From the NCBI RefSeq assembly GCF_001514205.1, contig NZ_KQ948763.1, forward strand, positions 591,300 through 655,299: DNA of 64,000 nt, read 5' to 3'. The position numbers and the translations under genes were made by a program. A model generated the notes under the pieces. That model saw nothing but the letters and a program-made list of their open reading frames with translations, did not search any database and was not told the DNA's origin. This document shows, piece after piece, positions 34,767 through 44,675 of this stretch (position 1 is its first letter; each line of letters opens with the position of its first letter). This stretch comes from Streptomyces griseoruber. Lineage in GTDB: Bacteria; Actinomycetota; Actinomycetes; Streptomycetales; Streptomycetaceae.

Positions 34767-36188
34767 GTGCCGTCGATGCTCGATGCGGTCGTGGTGGGGG
34801 CGGGGCCCAACGGGCTCACCGCCGCAGTGGAGCTGGCCAGACGCGGCTTCTCCGTGGCGCTGTTCGAGGCGCGCGACACCGTGGGCGGGGGATGCCGCAC
34901 CGAGGAACTCACCCTCCCCGGCTTCCGCCACGACCCCTGTGCCGCCGCCCACCCCCTCGGCATCAACTCACCGGCGTTCCGCGCCCTGCCCCTCCAGCGC
35001 TACGGCCTTCAGTGGCTGCACGCCGAACTGCCCATGGCGCACCCGTTCCCCGACGGCACCGCCGCCGTGCTGTCCCGCTCGGTCGCCGAGACCGCCGCCT
35101 CCTTCGGTCCGCGCGACGCGGGCACCTACCGCCGGCTCGTCGAGCCGTTCCTGCCCCACTGGGACACCCTCGTCCGCGACTTCATGTCGCTCCCGCTCAC
35201 CGCGCTCCCGCGCGACCCGGTCACCCTGGCCCGGTTCGGCCTGGCCGGCCTGCCCCCCTCCACCTGGCTGATGCGCCGCTTCCGCGACGAACCGGCCAGG
35301 ACCCTCTTCGCCGGACTCGTCGCCCATGTCATGGCCCCGCTCGGCGGCCTCGCCACCGGCGCCGTCGGCCTGGTCTTCGCCCTCGCCGCGCACGCCCGCG
35401 GCTGGCCGGTGGCCCGCGGCGGCTCCCAGGCGATCTCCGACGCCCTCGCCGCCTACCTCGAGGACCTCGGCGGCAGCGTCCACACCGACTACGAGGTCAA
35501 GCGCCTCGACGACCTGCCCCCGGCCCGCGCCTACGTCTTCGACACCACCCCCACCGCCCTCGCCCGTATCGCCGGCTTCGGCAGCCACTACGCACGCTTC
35601 CGCTACGGCGCCGCCGCCTTCAAGATCGACTACGCGCTCGACGGACCGGTCCCCTGGACCGCGCCCGAGGCACGGCTGGCCGGGACCGTGCAGATCGGCG
35701 CCGACAGCACCGAGATCCGCACCGCCCTGCGCGCCGCGTCCCAGGAGGGCCGGGCACCCGAGCGCCCCTTCCTGATCACGGTCCAGCCCGGCGTCGCCGA
35801 CCCCACCCGCGCCCCGGCCGGCAAGCAGGTGTTCTGGGCCTACGGGCATGTGCCCAACGGCTGGACCGGCGACCTCACCGACGCCGTCGAACGCCAGCTG
35901 GAGCGGTTCGCCCCGGGATTCCGCGACCGCGTCCTCGCCCGCGCGATCGCCGGCCCGGCCGAACTCGCCGCCCGCAACGCCAACTACGTCGGCGGCGACA
36001 TCGCCTCCGGCGCCGCCACCGGCCTCCAGCTCCTGCTGCGCCCCAAGCTCTCCCTGCGCCCGTACGCCACCCCGCACCCGGCCGTGTTCCTCTGTTCCTC
36101 GTCCACCCCGCCGGGCCCCGGCGTCCACGGCATGTCGGGCCACAACGCGGCGAAGGCCGTGTGGCGCAGGCTGCGCGCCCAGCCCTGA
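34767..36188 (+). CDS. Phytoene-desaturase-like FAD oxidoreductase
   Basis: A 473-residue flavoprotein of the phytoene dehydrogenase/amine oxidase superfamily. The N-terminal dinucleotide fold is [20 protein letters not shown], followed by [14 protein letters not shown]. The C-terminus carries [17 protein letters not shown], the second FAD-contact region. No carotenoid genes (crtB, crtE, crtY) are nearby, so the substrate is unknown and the pyridine nucleotide-disulphide-like subgroup is likely. GTG 34767 has GAAGGGG five bases ahead and is preferred over ATG 34776. TATCCT (34709-34714) upstream may be a -10 box. Confidence 0.87.
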   Translation: MPSMLDAVVVGAGPNGLTAAVELARRGFSVALFEARDTVGGGCRTEELTLPGFRHDPCAAAHPLGINSPAFRALPLQRYGLQWLHAELPMAHPFPDGTAAVLSRSVAETAASFGPRDAGTYRRLVEPFLPHWDTLVRDFMSLPLTALPRDPVTLARFGLAGLPPSTWLMRRFRDEPARTLFAGLVAHVMAPLGGLATGAVGLVFALAAHARGWPVARGGSQAISDALAAYLEDLGGSVHTDYEVKRLDDLPPARAYVFDTTPTALARIAGFGSHYARFRYGAAAFKIDYALDGPVPWTAPEARLAGTVQIGADSTEIRTALRAASQEGRAPERPFLITVQPGVADPTRAPAGKQVFWAYGHVPNGWTGDLTDAVERQLERFAPGFRDRVLARAIAGPAELAARNANYVGGDIASGAATGLQLLLRPKLSLRPYATPHPAVFLCSSSTPPGPGVHGMSGHNAAKAVWRRLRAQP

Positions 36189-36240
36189 CACCCGGGTGAA
36201 AAGGGCGGGCCGACCGGGGGGCCGGTTGATATACACAGCC

Positions 36241-36750
36241 ATGACCCTCATCACGCTCGTCCAGGGCGACATCACCGGCCAGTCCGTGGACGCCCTCGTC
36301 AACGCGGCCAACTCCTCGCTCCTCGGCGGCGGCGGTGTCGACGGCGCCATCCACCGCCGGGGCGGCCCCGAGATCCTCGCCGAATGCCGGCGTCTGCGCG
36401 CCTCGCGGTACGGCAGGGGCCTGCCCACCGGCCAGGCGGTCGCCACCACGGCCGGCGAGCTGGACGCCCGCTGGGTCATCCACACCGTGGGCCCGGTCTG
36501 GCGGACGGGCGGCGGCGATGCCGCGCTTCTCGCCTCCTGCTACCGGGAGTCTCTGCGGGTGGCCGACGAGTTGGGCGCGCGGACGGTCGCCTTCCCGGCG
36601 ATCTCGACCGGTGTGTACCGGTGGCCGATGGAGGACGCGGCTCGTGTTGCGGTGCAGACCGTGCGGAGCACACCGACAGCGGTCGAAGAGGTGCGGTTCG
36701 TCCTCTTCGACGACCGGGCGTACGACGCTTTCGTCCGGCAACTCGGCTGA
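36241..36750 (+). CDS. Macro-domain O-acetyl-ADP-ribose deacetylase
   Basis: A 169-residue single macro domain that binds ADP-ribose and removes O-acetyl or ADP-ribosyl groups. Diagnostic motifs are QGDITGQSVDALVNAANSSL, the glycine loop GGGGVDGAIHRRGG, and phosphate-binding ISTGVYRWP. The catalytic Asn/Asp residues of the MacroD type (NAAN, GVDGA) are present. There is no ribosome site; TATACA (36230-36235) ends 5 bases before the ATG, suggesting a leaderless mRNA. No ADP-ribosyltransferase or sirtuin gene is adjacent. It lies 52 bases after the flavoprotein gene. Confidence 0.9.
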   Translation: MTLITLVQGDITGQSVDALVNAANSSLLGGGGVDGAIHRRGGPEILAECRRLRASRYGRGLPTGQAVATTAGELDARWVIHTVGPVWRTGGGDAALLASCYRESLRVADELGARTVAFPAISTGVYRWPMEDAARVAVQTVRSTPTAVEEVRFVLFDDRAYDAFVRQLG

Positions 36751-36792
36751 GGGAACCACGGTGGGGCGAACCGGTCGGAGCTGACCGGCGGC

Positions 36793-37065
36793 GTGCAGGC
36801 ACAGCGCCACGAGGCCGTCGAACTCCTCCTCACCGCCGCCCCCGGCGTCCGCGTCATCCTCGCCGCTCACCACCTCTTCATCCACCGCAACCCGCTGCCG
36901 CGACGCCTCGACCGCGCGCAACGGCTGCTGCCCCGCCCCCTCGCGGAGAACAGCGTCCACGTCGCCGTGGCCCTGGAGATCACACGGTGGCGGGCGTCGG
37001 CTTCGGTGCCCTTCTCGCACCACGGTTCCCCTCGCGGTGGAGACGGCGCGCGCCACACCGGGTGA
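36793..37065 (+). CDS. Possible small hypothetical protein or gene remnant
   Basis: The 379-bp gap between the macro-domain and beta-helix genes contains a frame of 90 codons from GTG 36793. The first 67 codons have strong third-position G/C (EAVELLLTAAPGVRVILAAH...NSVHVAVALEI), while the last 20 lose this bias. The protein is not recognised and the ribosome site is weak. It may be a short cytoplasmic protein or the decayed end of a larger gene. The last 60 bases of the gap are AT-rich (ATATCTTATGAAATATG) and probably hold the promoter of the next gene. Confidence 0.3.
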   Translation: MQAQRHEAVELLLTAAPGVRVILAAHHLFIHRNPLPRRLDRAQRLLPRPLAENSVHVAVALEITRWRASASVPFSHHGSPRGGDGARHTG

Positions 37066-37129
37066 GATGACACGCCGCCGGGAGGCCCAAGACACGGCTT
37101 CCGAAGAATTCGTGCATATCTTATGAAAT

Positions 37130-38203
37130 ATGACGAAATGCCATGTTCTCTACCTGGCGTGCACCGCCGCGATCGTCGGGACGGGGCTCGGTGCCGCCCC
37201 GGCGGCCGCCGGGCACCCCCACCACGTGACCCATGTGGTCCGGCAGGGACAATCCATCCAGAAGGCGGTGGACGCCGCCGCCCCCGGTGACACCGTGTAC
37301 GTGACCGCCGGGACCTACCGCGAGAGCGTCACCGTCGCCACCGACGGGGTGACCCTGGCCGGCGGCCCCCGCGCCGTGCTGCGACCGGCCCCGGTCAAGA
37401 AGAAGGCCGTCGGCACCTGTGCCGCCGACGGCAACGGCATCTGTGTGACCGGCACCAAGGACCACAAGGTCAAGAACGTCACCGTCGCCGGACTGACCGT
37501 CACCGGCTTCACCAGGAACGGCGTGTACGCCACGGCCACCGACAAGCTGACCGTACGTCAGGTCACGGCCGAGAAGAACGGCGTCTGGGGCATCGCCACC
37601 GAGGCCTCCGAGCGCACGGTGCTGCGCGGCAACACCGCCCGCGACAACGGCGACGCCGGACTGTTCCTCGCCAACACCGTCAAGGAGGAGCAGGGTGCCA
37701 CGGACACCCGGGGCACACAGGTTCTGGGCAACCGGCTGGAGGGCAACCGGATCGGTGTCACCGTCCGCCGGCTGCGCGACCTCACCGTCGCCCGCAACCA
37801 GATGACCGGCAACTGCGCGGCCGTCTTCGTCGTCGGCGACGAGAACAAGCCGAAGGCCGGCCGCGTCACCGTCCGCGACAACCGCATCGTCGCCAACAAC
37901 AAGTCCTGCCCGAAGACCGCCCGGCTCGACGCCCTCCAGGGCACCGGCATCGTCCTGACCGGCGCCGAGGACAGTGTGATCACCCGCAACGTGATCCGCG
38001 ACAACGCCGGCACCTCCTCGCTGTCCGGCGGCATCGTCCTGCTGAAGAGCTTCGTGGGCACCACCAGCGACCGGAACCGGATCAGTGACAACACACTGTC
38101 CGGCAACTCCCCGGCCGACCTCGTCGTCACCGACACCGAGGGCAAGGGCAACACCTTCGAGCGCAACTCCTGCAAGGCCTCCAAGCCCGCGGGTCTGTGC
38201 TGA
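37130..38203 (+). CDS. Secreted right-handed beta-helix (NosD-like) protein
   Basis: A 357-residue exported protein. A signal peptide (residues about 1-27, VLYLACTAAIVGTGLGAAPAAAG) precedes the opening pattern VRQGQSIQKAVDAAAPGDTVYV and GTYRESVTV, typical of NosD/pectate-lyase-like parallel beta-helices. Repeating coils follow (NVTVAGLTVTGFTRNGVYA, NRLEGNRIGVTVRRL, NRISDNTLSGNS). C-terminal cysteines (SCKAS, GLC) may be disulphide-bonded. No catalytic lyase triad was identified. It lies 55 bases before the methyltransferase next to the spore-pigment operon, and an envelope or spore-surface role is possible but unproven. Confidence 0.82.
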   Translation: MTKCHVLYLACTAAIVGTGLGAAPAAAGHPHHVTHVVRQGQSIQKAVDAAAPGDTVYVTAGTYRESVTVATDGVTLAGGPRAVLRPAPVKKKAVGTCAADGNGICVTGTKDHKVKNVTVAGLTVTGFTRNGVYATATDKLTVRQVTAEKNGVWGIATEASERTVLRGNTARDNGDAGLFLANTVKEEQGATDTRGTQVLGNRLEGNRIGVTVRRLRDLTVARNQMTGNCAAVFVVGDENKPKAGRVTVRDNRIVANNKSCPKTARLDALQGTGIVLTGAEDSVITRNVIRDNAGTSSLSGGIVLLKSFVGTTSDRNRISDNTLSGNSPADLVVTDTEGKGNTFERNSCKASKPAGLC

Positions 38204-38258
38204 CGGGACACCCCGAGAGCACGAACAGGTCCATCAAGAAGAGGAAGGAAGGCGGCAC

Positions 38259-39287
38259 ATGACGACTGCTCAAAGCGCACCGCCCCCACCCATGCGGCTG
38301 CGGGAGCTCGTGTTCGGGGCGGCATGTGCCGCCGCCCTGCGTGCCTCGGCCCGGCTCGGCGTCGCCGACGCCCTCGGCGAGGCCCCCATGACCGTGGAGG
38401 ACCTCGCCGCCGCGGTGAAGACCGAGCCGAAGCCGCTGCGCCGGCTGCTGCGCGCCCTGTCCTGCTACGGAGTCTTCGCCGAGTGCCCCGACGGCATGTT
38501 CACCCACACCGACATGTCCCGGCTGCTGCGCGAGGACGACCCGCACAGCCTGCGCAACATCGCCCTGTGGTGCACCGAACCCTGGACCTGGGACGCCTGG
38601 CCCAAGCTGGACGAGGCGGTGCGCACCGGCCACAACGTCGTGGAGGACCTCTACGGCAAGGAGTTCTTCACCTACCTCAACGAGGACGCCCCCGAGTCGG
38701 CCGAGGTCTTCAACCGGGCCATGACCACCTCCAGCGAGCAGTCGGCACGGGAGGTCGCCGCCCTGCTCGACCTGTCCGGCGCCGCCTCGGTCGCCGACAT
38801 CGGCGGCGGCCAGGGCCATGTGGTGGCCAGCCTGCTCGACAAGTACCCGGCGATGCGGGGCACCCTGCTCGACCTGCCCCGGGTGGTCGACAACGCCGTA
38901 CCCCGGCTGCGCGAGGGCGGCGACCTCGCGGACCGCGCCCGGATCGTCCCCGGTGACGTCCGCAAGGCCGTCCCCGTCAAGGCCGACGTCTACGTCATCA
39001 AGAACATCCTGGAGTGGGACGACGACTCCACCGCCAGGACCCTCGCCAACGTCATCGGGGCGGGCGGCCCCGGCACCCGGGTCGTCGTCATCGAGAACCT
39101 CGTCGACGACACCCCCTCCATGCGGTTCAGCACCGCCATGGACCTGCTGCTGCTCCTCAACGTCGGCGGGGCGAAGCACACCACCGAGAGCATGGTGAGC
39201 CGGCTCACCGAGGCGGGCCTGGTCATCGACGACATCCGGCCCGTCAACCCCTATCTGCACGCCTTCGACTGCCACGTACCGGACTGA
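38259..39287 (+). CDS. SAM-dependent O-methyltransferase (AdoMet_MTase/OMT family)
   Basis: A 342-residue small-molecule O-methyltransferase. The N-terminal winged-helix dimerisation domain (about 10-100, LRELVFGAACAAALRASARLG) precedes a Rossmann domain with the AdoMet motif VADIGGGQGHVVASLL (about 170-185) and TLLDLPRVVDNA. It belongs to the polyketide/acetylserotonin OMT group. GAGGAAGGAAGG lies just ahead of ATG 38259. It converges on the pigment operon, separated by a strong terminator, and likely methylates a phenolic hydroxyl of the pigment. It has no counterpart in the eight-gene S. coelicolor whiE set as I recall it. Confidence 0.9.
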   Translation: MTTAQSAPPPPMRLRELVFGAACAAALRASARLGVADALGEAPMTVEDLAAAVKTEPKPLRRLLRALSCYGVFAECPDGMFTHTDMSRLLREDDPHSLRNIALWCTEPWTWDAWPKLDEAVRTGHNVVEDLYGKEFFTYLNEDAPESAEVFNRAMTTSSEQSAREVAALLDLSGAASVADIGGGQGHVVASLLDKYPAMRGTLLDLPRVVDNAVPRLREGGDLADRARIVPGDVRKAVPVKADVYVIKNILEWDDDSTARTLANVIGAGGPGTRVVVIENLVDDTPSMRFSTAMDLLLLLNVGGAKHTTESMVSRLTEAGLVIDDIRPVNPYLHAFDCHVPD

Positions 39288-39298
39288 CGTCCCCGAAC

Positions 39299-39342
39299 CA
39301 CCGGTCGCCGGGTCCGCAGCGTCGCGGACCCGGCGACCGGTG
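39299..39342. terminator. Bidirectional terminator, 19-bp perfect stem
   Basis: Arms 39299-39317 and 39324-39342 are exact complements around a six-base loop (AGCGTC). It separates the methyltransferase (plus) from the converging pigment cyclase (minus). Confidence 0.9.
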
Positions 39343-39356
39343 ACACCGGCGCGGAC

Positions 39357-39689
39357 TCAGCCGGCCGGTTCGCGCTCCCAGAGGTAGAAGCGCTGCGCCA
39401 TGGCGTCCTTCGGGGAACGCCAGGTCTCGGGGTCGTACGCGCTGACGTACGCCGTCAGCCGCTCGCTGACGTCCCGGAACTCGGGATGGTTCGTCACCTT
39501 GGCGATGGCCGGGCCGGGGTCGCGCTCCGACTCGATCAGATGCAGGTACACGTCGCCGAACTGGAAGAGGCTGCGCCGGACGACCCCGACGAGACGCGGC
39601 AGCTCTCCCCGGTCCGACTCCTCGAACACCTGGGCGATGCCGGGGGCGGAGCCCGGGGCCATACGGGCGACGATCAGGGCTTGGTGCAT
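39357..39689 (-). CDS. TcmI-type polyketide cyclase (whiE ORFVII-like)
   Basis: A 110-residue ferredoxin-like-fold cyclase. The start MHQALIVARMAPGSAPGIAQVFEESD (quoted in part) and LPRLVGVVRRSLFQFGDVYLHL are typical of TcmI/WhiE-ORFVII proteins, which close later rings of aromatic polyketides. It is the last gene of the seven-gene operon, 22 bases after the aromatase. Length matches the family. It acts in the cytosol on the poly-beta-ketone product of the minimal PKS. Confidence 0.92.
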   Translation of the reverse strand: MHQALIVARMAPGSAPGIAQVFEESDRGELPRLVGVVRRSLFQFGDVYLHLIESERDPGPAIAKVTNHPEFRDVSERLTAYVSAYDPETWRSPKDAMAQRFYLWEREPAG

Positions 39690-39711
39690 GGGGGAGTGTC
39701 CTCCGTCCGGC

Positions 39712-40453
<742 letters not shown>

Positions 40454-40487
40454 GCGATACCTCTCCTTCGTGCTGTGCCGCGCCCCG

Positions 40488-41738
40488 CTACGAGGCGTGG
40501 TCGGCGCCGTGCCGCAGCACCAGCGCCGAGTTCGACCCCATGAGGCCCCGGCTGAGGACCAGCGCCGTACGCATCTGTGCGGCACGGGCGCGTCCGGTCA
40601 CCAGGTCGAGGTCATGGCAGATGTCGAAGACATGGGGGGTGGGCGGGATCAGACCGTGCTCCATCGCCAGCACCGCGGCCGCCGTGTCCAGCACCGGTGC
40701 CCCGCCGAAGGCCCGGCCGATACCGGTCTTCGGCGCCGTCACCGGCACCCTGCGGCCGTGCGCGCCGAGCGCGTCGGCGATCGCCAGTGCCTCCGCCCGG
40801 TCCGCCTCCGGCACACCGAGGGCGTCGGCGAAGACCACGTCGATCTCCTCCGGGGCACAGCCCGCCTCGTCCAGGGCGCCCCGGATGGCCTGGGCGAGCC
40901 CCTCGCGGGACTCCGCCCAGCGGGCGGCGCCGGTGAACGTCGCCGCGTGCCCGTCCAGCGTGGCCCGCACCCGGGCCCCCCGCTCCCGCGCCGAGGCCTG
41001 CGCCTCCACGACGAGCATGGCGCCGCCCTCGGCGGGTACGAACCCGCACGCCGAGGCGGTGAACGGACGGTAGGCGCGGTCCGGTTCCGCCACGGTGCTC
41101 AGCGCGTCGTAACCGAGCTGGCAGACCATCGAGTACGGGGCGAGCGGGGCCTCGGTCGAGCCGGTCACCAGCACATCGGTGCCGCGCCGCACCGCCCGCG
41201 CCGCGTGCGCGAGGGCGTCCAGGCCGCCCGCCTCGTCCGAGGCGACCACCGAGCAGGGCCCCTTGAAGCCGCGGCGGATGGAGATCTGGCCGGTGCTCGC
41301 CGCGTAGAACCAGGCGATCGACTGGTACGGCCCGACGAACCGGCTGCCCTTGCCCCACAGCTGCTGGAGCTCGCGCTGCCCGAACTCGCCGCCGCCGCTG
41401 GCGGCCGCGGTGACCACGCCCACCGAGTAGGGGGCCTCGGCGGTGTCGGCCTGGCCGAGCCCGGCGTCGTCCAGCGCGAGATCGGCGGCGGCCATCGCGA
41501 AGTGCGTGAACCGGTCCGTCTGGACGAGGAAACGCTCCTCCACGGTGGCCGCCGCGTCGAAGTCCCGGACCTCGCCGGCCACCCGCAGCGGCAGGTGCTC
41601 GCACCCTTCGCGGGTGACCCGGTCCAGGACGCTGATGCCTTCCTGCGTGGCCTTCCAGAAGGCCTGGGTGCTGGTTCCGTTCGGCGCGACGACACCGATT
41701 CCGGTGACGGCCGCGCGCCGTGGACGCGGTTCGCTCAT
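40488..41738 (-). CDS. Chain-length factor, KS-beta (whiE ORFIV-like)
   Basis: A 416-residue ketosynthase-beta, which pairs with KS-alpha and sets polyketide length. It keeps the thiolase fold ([32 protein letters not shown]) but the active-site cysteine position is Glu169 in VVASDEAGGLDAL, where Cys169 of the partner KS-alpha is catalytic and Gln is the residue best known in chain-length factors. The KS-alpha stop overlaps the two adjacent ATGs (41741 and 41738). ATG 41738 is taken because GGGAG lies eight bases ahead. The heterodimer probably makes a long (C24-type) chain, as in other spore pigments, inferred from cluster type. Confidence 0.95.
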   Translation of the reverse strand: MSEPRPRRAAVTGIGVVAPNGTSTQAFWKATQEGISVLDRVTREGCEHLPLRVAGEVRDFDAAATVEERFLVQTDRFTHFAMAAADLALDDAGLGQADTAEAPYSVGVVTAAASGGGEFGQRELQQLWGKGSRFVGPYQSIAWFYAASTGQISIRRGFKGPCSVVASDEAGGLDALAHAARAVRRGTDVLVTGSTEAPLAPYSMVCQLGYDALSTVAEPDRAYRPFTASACGFVPAEGGAMLVVEAQASARERGARVRATLDGHAATFTGAARWAESREGLAQAIRGALDEAGCAPEEIDVVFADALGVPEADRAEALAIADALGAHGRRVPVTAPKTGIGRAFGGAPVLDTAAAVLAMEHGLIPPTPHVFDICHDLDLVTGRARAAQMRTALVLSRGLMGSNSALVLRHGADHAS

Positions 41739-43003
41739 CATGTCCTCTCCCTCGGCCGGGTCAGGACCACCGCGGACTGGAACCCGCCGAACCCGCTGCC
41801 CACGGAGAGCACGCTGTTCAGTGTCCGTTCGCGCGCGACCCGCGGCACGTAGTCGAGGTCGCACTCGGGGTCGGGGGTCTCGTAGTTCGCGGTGGGCGGT
41901 ACCACCTGGTGGGCCATGGCCAGGACACAGGCGACGACCTCGATCGCGCCGATCGCGCCGAGCGAGTGACCCACCATCGACTTGATGGAGCTCATGGGGG
42001 TGGCGTACGCGTGCTGCCCCAGGGCCCGCTTCACGGCGGCCGTCTCATGACGGTCGTTCTGCAGGGTGCCCGACCCGTGCGCGTTGACGTAGTCGATGGC
42101 CGTGGGGTCGAGCCGGGCGTGGTCGAGGGCGAAGTCGATCGCCCGGGCCATCTCCAGGCCTTCCTTGGTCAGGCCCGTCATGTGGTACGCGTTGCCGAAG
42201 GTGGCGTAGCCGCCCAGCTCGCAGTACACCCGCGCACCACGGGCCTTGGCGTGTTCCAGCTCCTCCAGGACGAGGACGGCGCCGCCCTCGCCCATCACGA
42301 AGCCGTTGCGGTCGGCGTCGAAGGGGCGGGAGGCGTGGGCGGGGTCGTCGTTGTTCGGCGACGTCGCCTTGATCGCGTCGAAGCAGGCCATGGTGATCGG
42401 GGAGATCGGCGAGTCCGACGCGCCGGCTATGCAGACGTCGGCCCGGCCCTCCTCGATCGTGTGGAAGGCGTACCCGACGGCGTCCAGCCCCGAGGTGCAG
42501 CCGGTGGAGACGGTCTGCACCGGGCCGCGCGCCTCGAACCGCTCGGCCACGGTGGCCGCGAGCGTGGCGGGCGTGAACGCGCGGTGCAGTTCCGGCTCCG
42601 CGCGCCCCTGGTCGACGTCCCAGCGCTGTCCGTGATGGCTGACCAGGACGTAGTCGTGCTCCAGCCGGGTGGTGCCGCCGACCGCGGTGCCCAGCGACAC
42701 CCCGACCCGCCAGGGGTTCTCCCGGGCGAGGTCGAGGCCCGCGTCGCGCACCGCCTCCTCCCCGGCGACCAGCGCGAACTGTATGTACCGGTCGCTGCGG
42801 GCGACCTCCTCGGCGGCCAGCCCCGAGGCCGCCGGGTCGAAGTCGCACTCGGCGGCGATCCGCGACCTGAGGCCGGCCGGATCGAAGAAGGTGATGCCCC
42901 GGGTCGCGGTCCGCCCGTGCGAGAGCAGGTCCCAGAACGCCGGTGCGCCGATGCCGCCGGGTGCGACCACGCCTATGCCGGTGACCGCCACCCGCCTGCT
43001 CAT
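41738..43003 (-). CDS. Ketosynthase KS-alpha of spore-pigment PKS (whiE ORFIII-like)
   Basis: A 421-residue condensing enzyme. The catalytic residues are Cys169 ([11 protein letters not shown]), His309 (NAHGSGT), Lys341 and His346 ([16 protein letters not shown]). It extends malonyl-ACP units with the chain-length factor encoded next. The ATG overlaps the cupin stop (ATGA) and its own stop overlaps the chain-length factor start, so the three are translated in a coupled way. The long open frame continuing upstream is overlap with the cupin and SchA genes and is not part of this protein. Confidence 0.97.
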   Translation of the reverse strand: MSRRVAVTGIGVVAPGGIGAPAFWDLLSHGRTATRGITFFDPAGLRSRIAAECDFDPAASGLAAEEVARSDRYIQFALVAGEEAVRDAGLDLARENPWRVGVSLGTAVGGTTRLEHDYVLVSHHGQRWDVDQGRAEPELHRAFTPATLAATVAERFEARGPVQTVSTGCTSGLDAVGYAFHTIEEGRADVCIAGASDSPISPITMACFDAIKATSPNNDDPAHASRPFDADRNGFVMGEGGAVLVLEELEHAKARGARVYCELGGYATFGNAYHMTGLTKEGLEMARAIDFALDHARLDPTAIDYVNAHGSGTLQNDRHETAAVKRALGQHAYATPMSSIKSMVGHSLGAIGAIEVVACVLAMAHQVVPPTANYETPDPECDLDYVPRVARERTLNSVLSVGSGFGGFQSAVVLTRPRERT

Positions 43004-43401
43004 GAGACGACCTCGGCGGTCTCCTCGGTGTCGACGTGACCGAGCGGCGGGCTCGGGGCCAGCGGCCCCAGGTGGAAGACGATCCGCGCCTCCACCTTGC
43101 CGACATTGCGGAAGCGGTGCTTCATGTGCATGGGGATCAGCAGGCCCTGCTCCGGCTGGAGCGGGACGGGCTCGCCGTCCAGGTCGACCTCCAGCTGTCC
43201 GCACAGGACGTACACGAACTCCTCGGAGTACGGGTGGTAGTGCTCGCCGATGCGGTCGCCGGGCTGGATGAGGGCCACGCCCATGAAACCGCTGGTGGAG
43301 CCGACCGTGGCCGGGGTGAGCATGGCGCGCAGGTCGCCGCCGCGCCGGGTGTTGGGCTCGACCTCGCTGAGATCCACGACTCTGGGACGGGAATTGATCA
43401 C
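43000..43401 (-). CDS. Cupin-domain pigment biosynthesis protein (whiE ORFII-like)
   Basis: A 133-residue single cupin. The metal-binding motif is [17 protein letters not shown] with the second motif [12 protein letters not shown]. WhiE ORFII proteins have this fold and are conserved in spore-pigment clusters, with proposed roles in pigment modification or targeting. It lies 54 bases after the SchA/CurD-like gene and overlaps the KS-alpha start by four bases. Confidence 0.92.
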   Translation of the reverse strand: MINSRPRVVDLSEVEPNTRRGGDLRAMLTPATVGSTSGFMGVALIQPGDRIGEHYHPYSEEFVYVLCGQLEVDLDGEPVPLQPEQGLLIPMHMKHRFRNVGKVEARIVFHLGPLAPSPPLGHVDTEETAEVVS

Positions 43402-43455
43402 GACGTTGCTCCGATCGTGTGCTGTGCTGTGCCGAAGGGCGGGTGCGGGGACGGA

Positions 43456-44553
43456 TCAGGCGCCGGGCGAGCGGCGGTCGGTGACGAGGGCCATCCGGGT
43501 GGGCCCGGCGGCACCCTTGGCGGCGCGGCCGTCCAGCAGCCGCTTCAGCTCGGCCGCCTTCGGGGACAGCGCGGGGTCGTCGGCGCGGACACCGTGCCGT
43601 ACGTCCACCAGGCGCACCACGACGTCGTCGCGCTGGAAGATCGTGCTGCTCAGCACCGGGCACTTCGGGTCGTCCGCGGCCGCCTCGTCCTGCTCGGCCA
43701 GCAGCCGGGCCAGCTCCAGGCCGTGGCCGGCCTTCGCCGGGTAGTACAGGGCGTGCCGCTCGGCCTTCGGGTCCTCCTGGTCCGCCGCCACGTGATGGAC
43801 GGCGGGCAGCGCCGCCCGGGTGAAGAAGACCCGCGCGGAGTCCGGGTCGTCGAGGTCCCGGTCCTGCTCCAGATACGGGTTGATGGCCTCTTCGACGGCC
43901 CGCACCTCGGGCTGCCGGGCGACATGGCGCAGCGCGGCCATCAGGTCGCCCCGCACCTCGACGGCCCGCACCACCCGGTTGCCGTGCATGAACAGGGACG
44001 TACGGCACAGCCGGGTGGTCTCGTCGACCTTCGGCTCGGGCGAGGCGTAGTCGGCGAGGATCTTCGCCACGGCCTCCTCGCTGCCGGGCTTCACGGTGAA
44101 GGTGAGCGCGTGCCGGATCACGCCGTCCCCCATCCGGGGCGCCGTCTGCAGGCTGCGCGCGGTGGCCGACGCCGGGCCACCGGTCTCCCGTACGACGTGG
44201 AAGCGCAGGCTGCGGGTGTCGCGGACACAGCTGTGCAGCGGCTTGACCATCTCCACGTGCTCCTCGCTGTTCACCCAGGTGAGGAACGGCGGGGCGCTCT
44301 CCCACTCGCTGGTGATCAGCCACTGGGAGGGGTTCTCGATCGACTGGCAGAGCTGGTCGCTGACATGGCCGGGGACGGAGGCGACCTGGTTGCAGAGCTG
44401 CTCGTAGGCCTCCAGGAACTGCTGCTGGGCGCCGTCGTGGACGTCCACGAGCAGAACGACCCGGAGCCGGGAGCCGTCGAACACGGACTGGGAGACCCGC
44501 TGCGACACACGGCGGGTCAGCGGGGCGGAGGCGGGAGCGGACGTGGTGGTCAT
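43456..44553 (-). CDS. SchA/CurD-like pigment protein (whiE ORFI-like)
   Basis: A 365-residue protein and first gene of the pigment operon. The N-terminal part (about 25-125, [32 protein letters not shown]) looks like an antibiotic-biosynthesis-monooxygenase ferredoxin-like domain. A related pattern recurs ([20 protein letters not shown], near 150), and the C-terminal region is the SchA/CurD domain. Its exact reaction is not established in the family; involvement in pigment modification or spore-wall localisation is proposed in the literature. ATG 44553 is preferred (GAAGGAG 11 bases ahead); GTG 44562 is an alternative. Confidence 0.9.
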   Translation of the reverse strand: MTTTSAPASAPLTRRVSQRVSQSVFDGSRLRVVLLVDVHDGAQQQFLEAYEQLCNQVASVPGHVSDQLCQSIENPSQWLITSEWESAPPFLTWVNSEEHVEMVKPLHSCVRDTRSLRFHVVRETGGPASATARSLQTAPRMGDGVIRHALTFTVKPGSEEAVAKILADYASPEPKVDETTRLCRTSLFMHGNRVVRAVEVRGDLMAALRHVARQPEVRAVEEAINPYLEQDRDLDDPDSARVFFTRAALPAVHHVAADQEDPKAERHALYYPAKAGHGLELARLLAEQDEAAADDPKCPVLSSTIFQRDDVVVRLVDVRHGVRADDPALSPKAAELKRLLDGRAAKGAAGPTRMALVTDRRSPGA

Positions 44554-44644
44554 GCGGGGCACATCTCCTTCGTGGTGGGCGTGACTCGATCGTGGGCCGC
44601 TCCCTGCGGGCGCGCGATTCGGTGGGGACTACGCGGGTGACCGC

Positions 44645-44660
44645 TCACCCCTGGGGGTGA
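44645..44660. promoter_or_regulatory. Short palindrome upstream of the pigment operon
   Basis: TCACCCC (44645-44651) and GGGGTGA (44654-44660) are perfect complements separated by two bases, about 95 bases upstream of the first pigment gene and just after the sortase stop. It may be an operator for developmental control, or part of the sortase terminator. Confidence 0.35.
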
Positions 44661-44675
44661 AGGTTCGGTGACGGA

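Noticed and set aside
34767..36188. A carotenoid cluster gene
   Set aside because: The protein has the desaturase-like FAD fold but no crtE, crtB, crtY or crtU gene is near, so carotenoid function is not claimed.
39299..39342. Long inverted repeat as an insertion-sequence end
   Set aside because: It is a single compact hairpin between converging genes with no transposase or target duplication; a terminator explains it.
41738..44323. KS-alpha as an 861-residue fusion with an upstream domain
   Set aside because: The extra N-terminal part overlaps the cupin and SchA/CurD genes in another frame and is low complexity. The ATG at 43003 with an ATGA overlap gives the normal 421-residue size.
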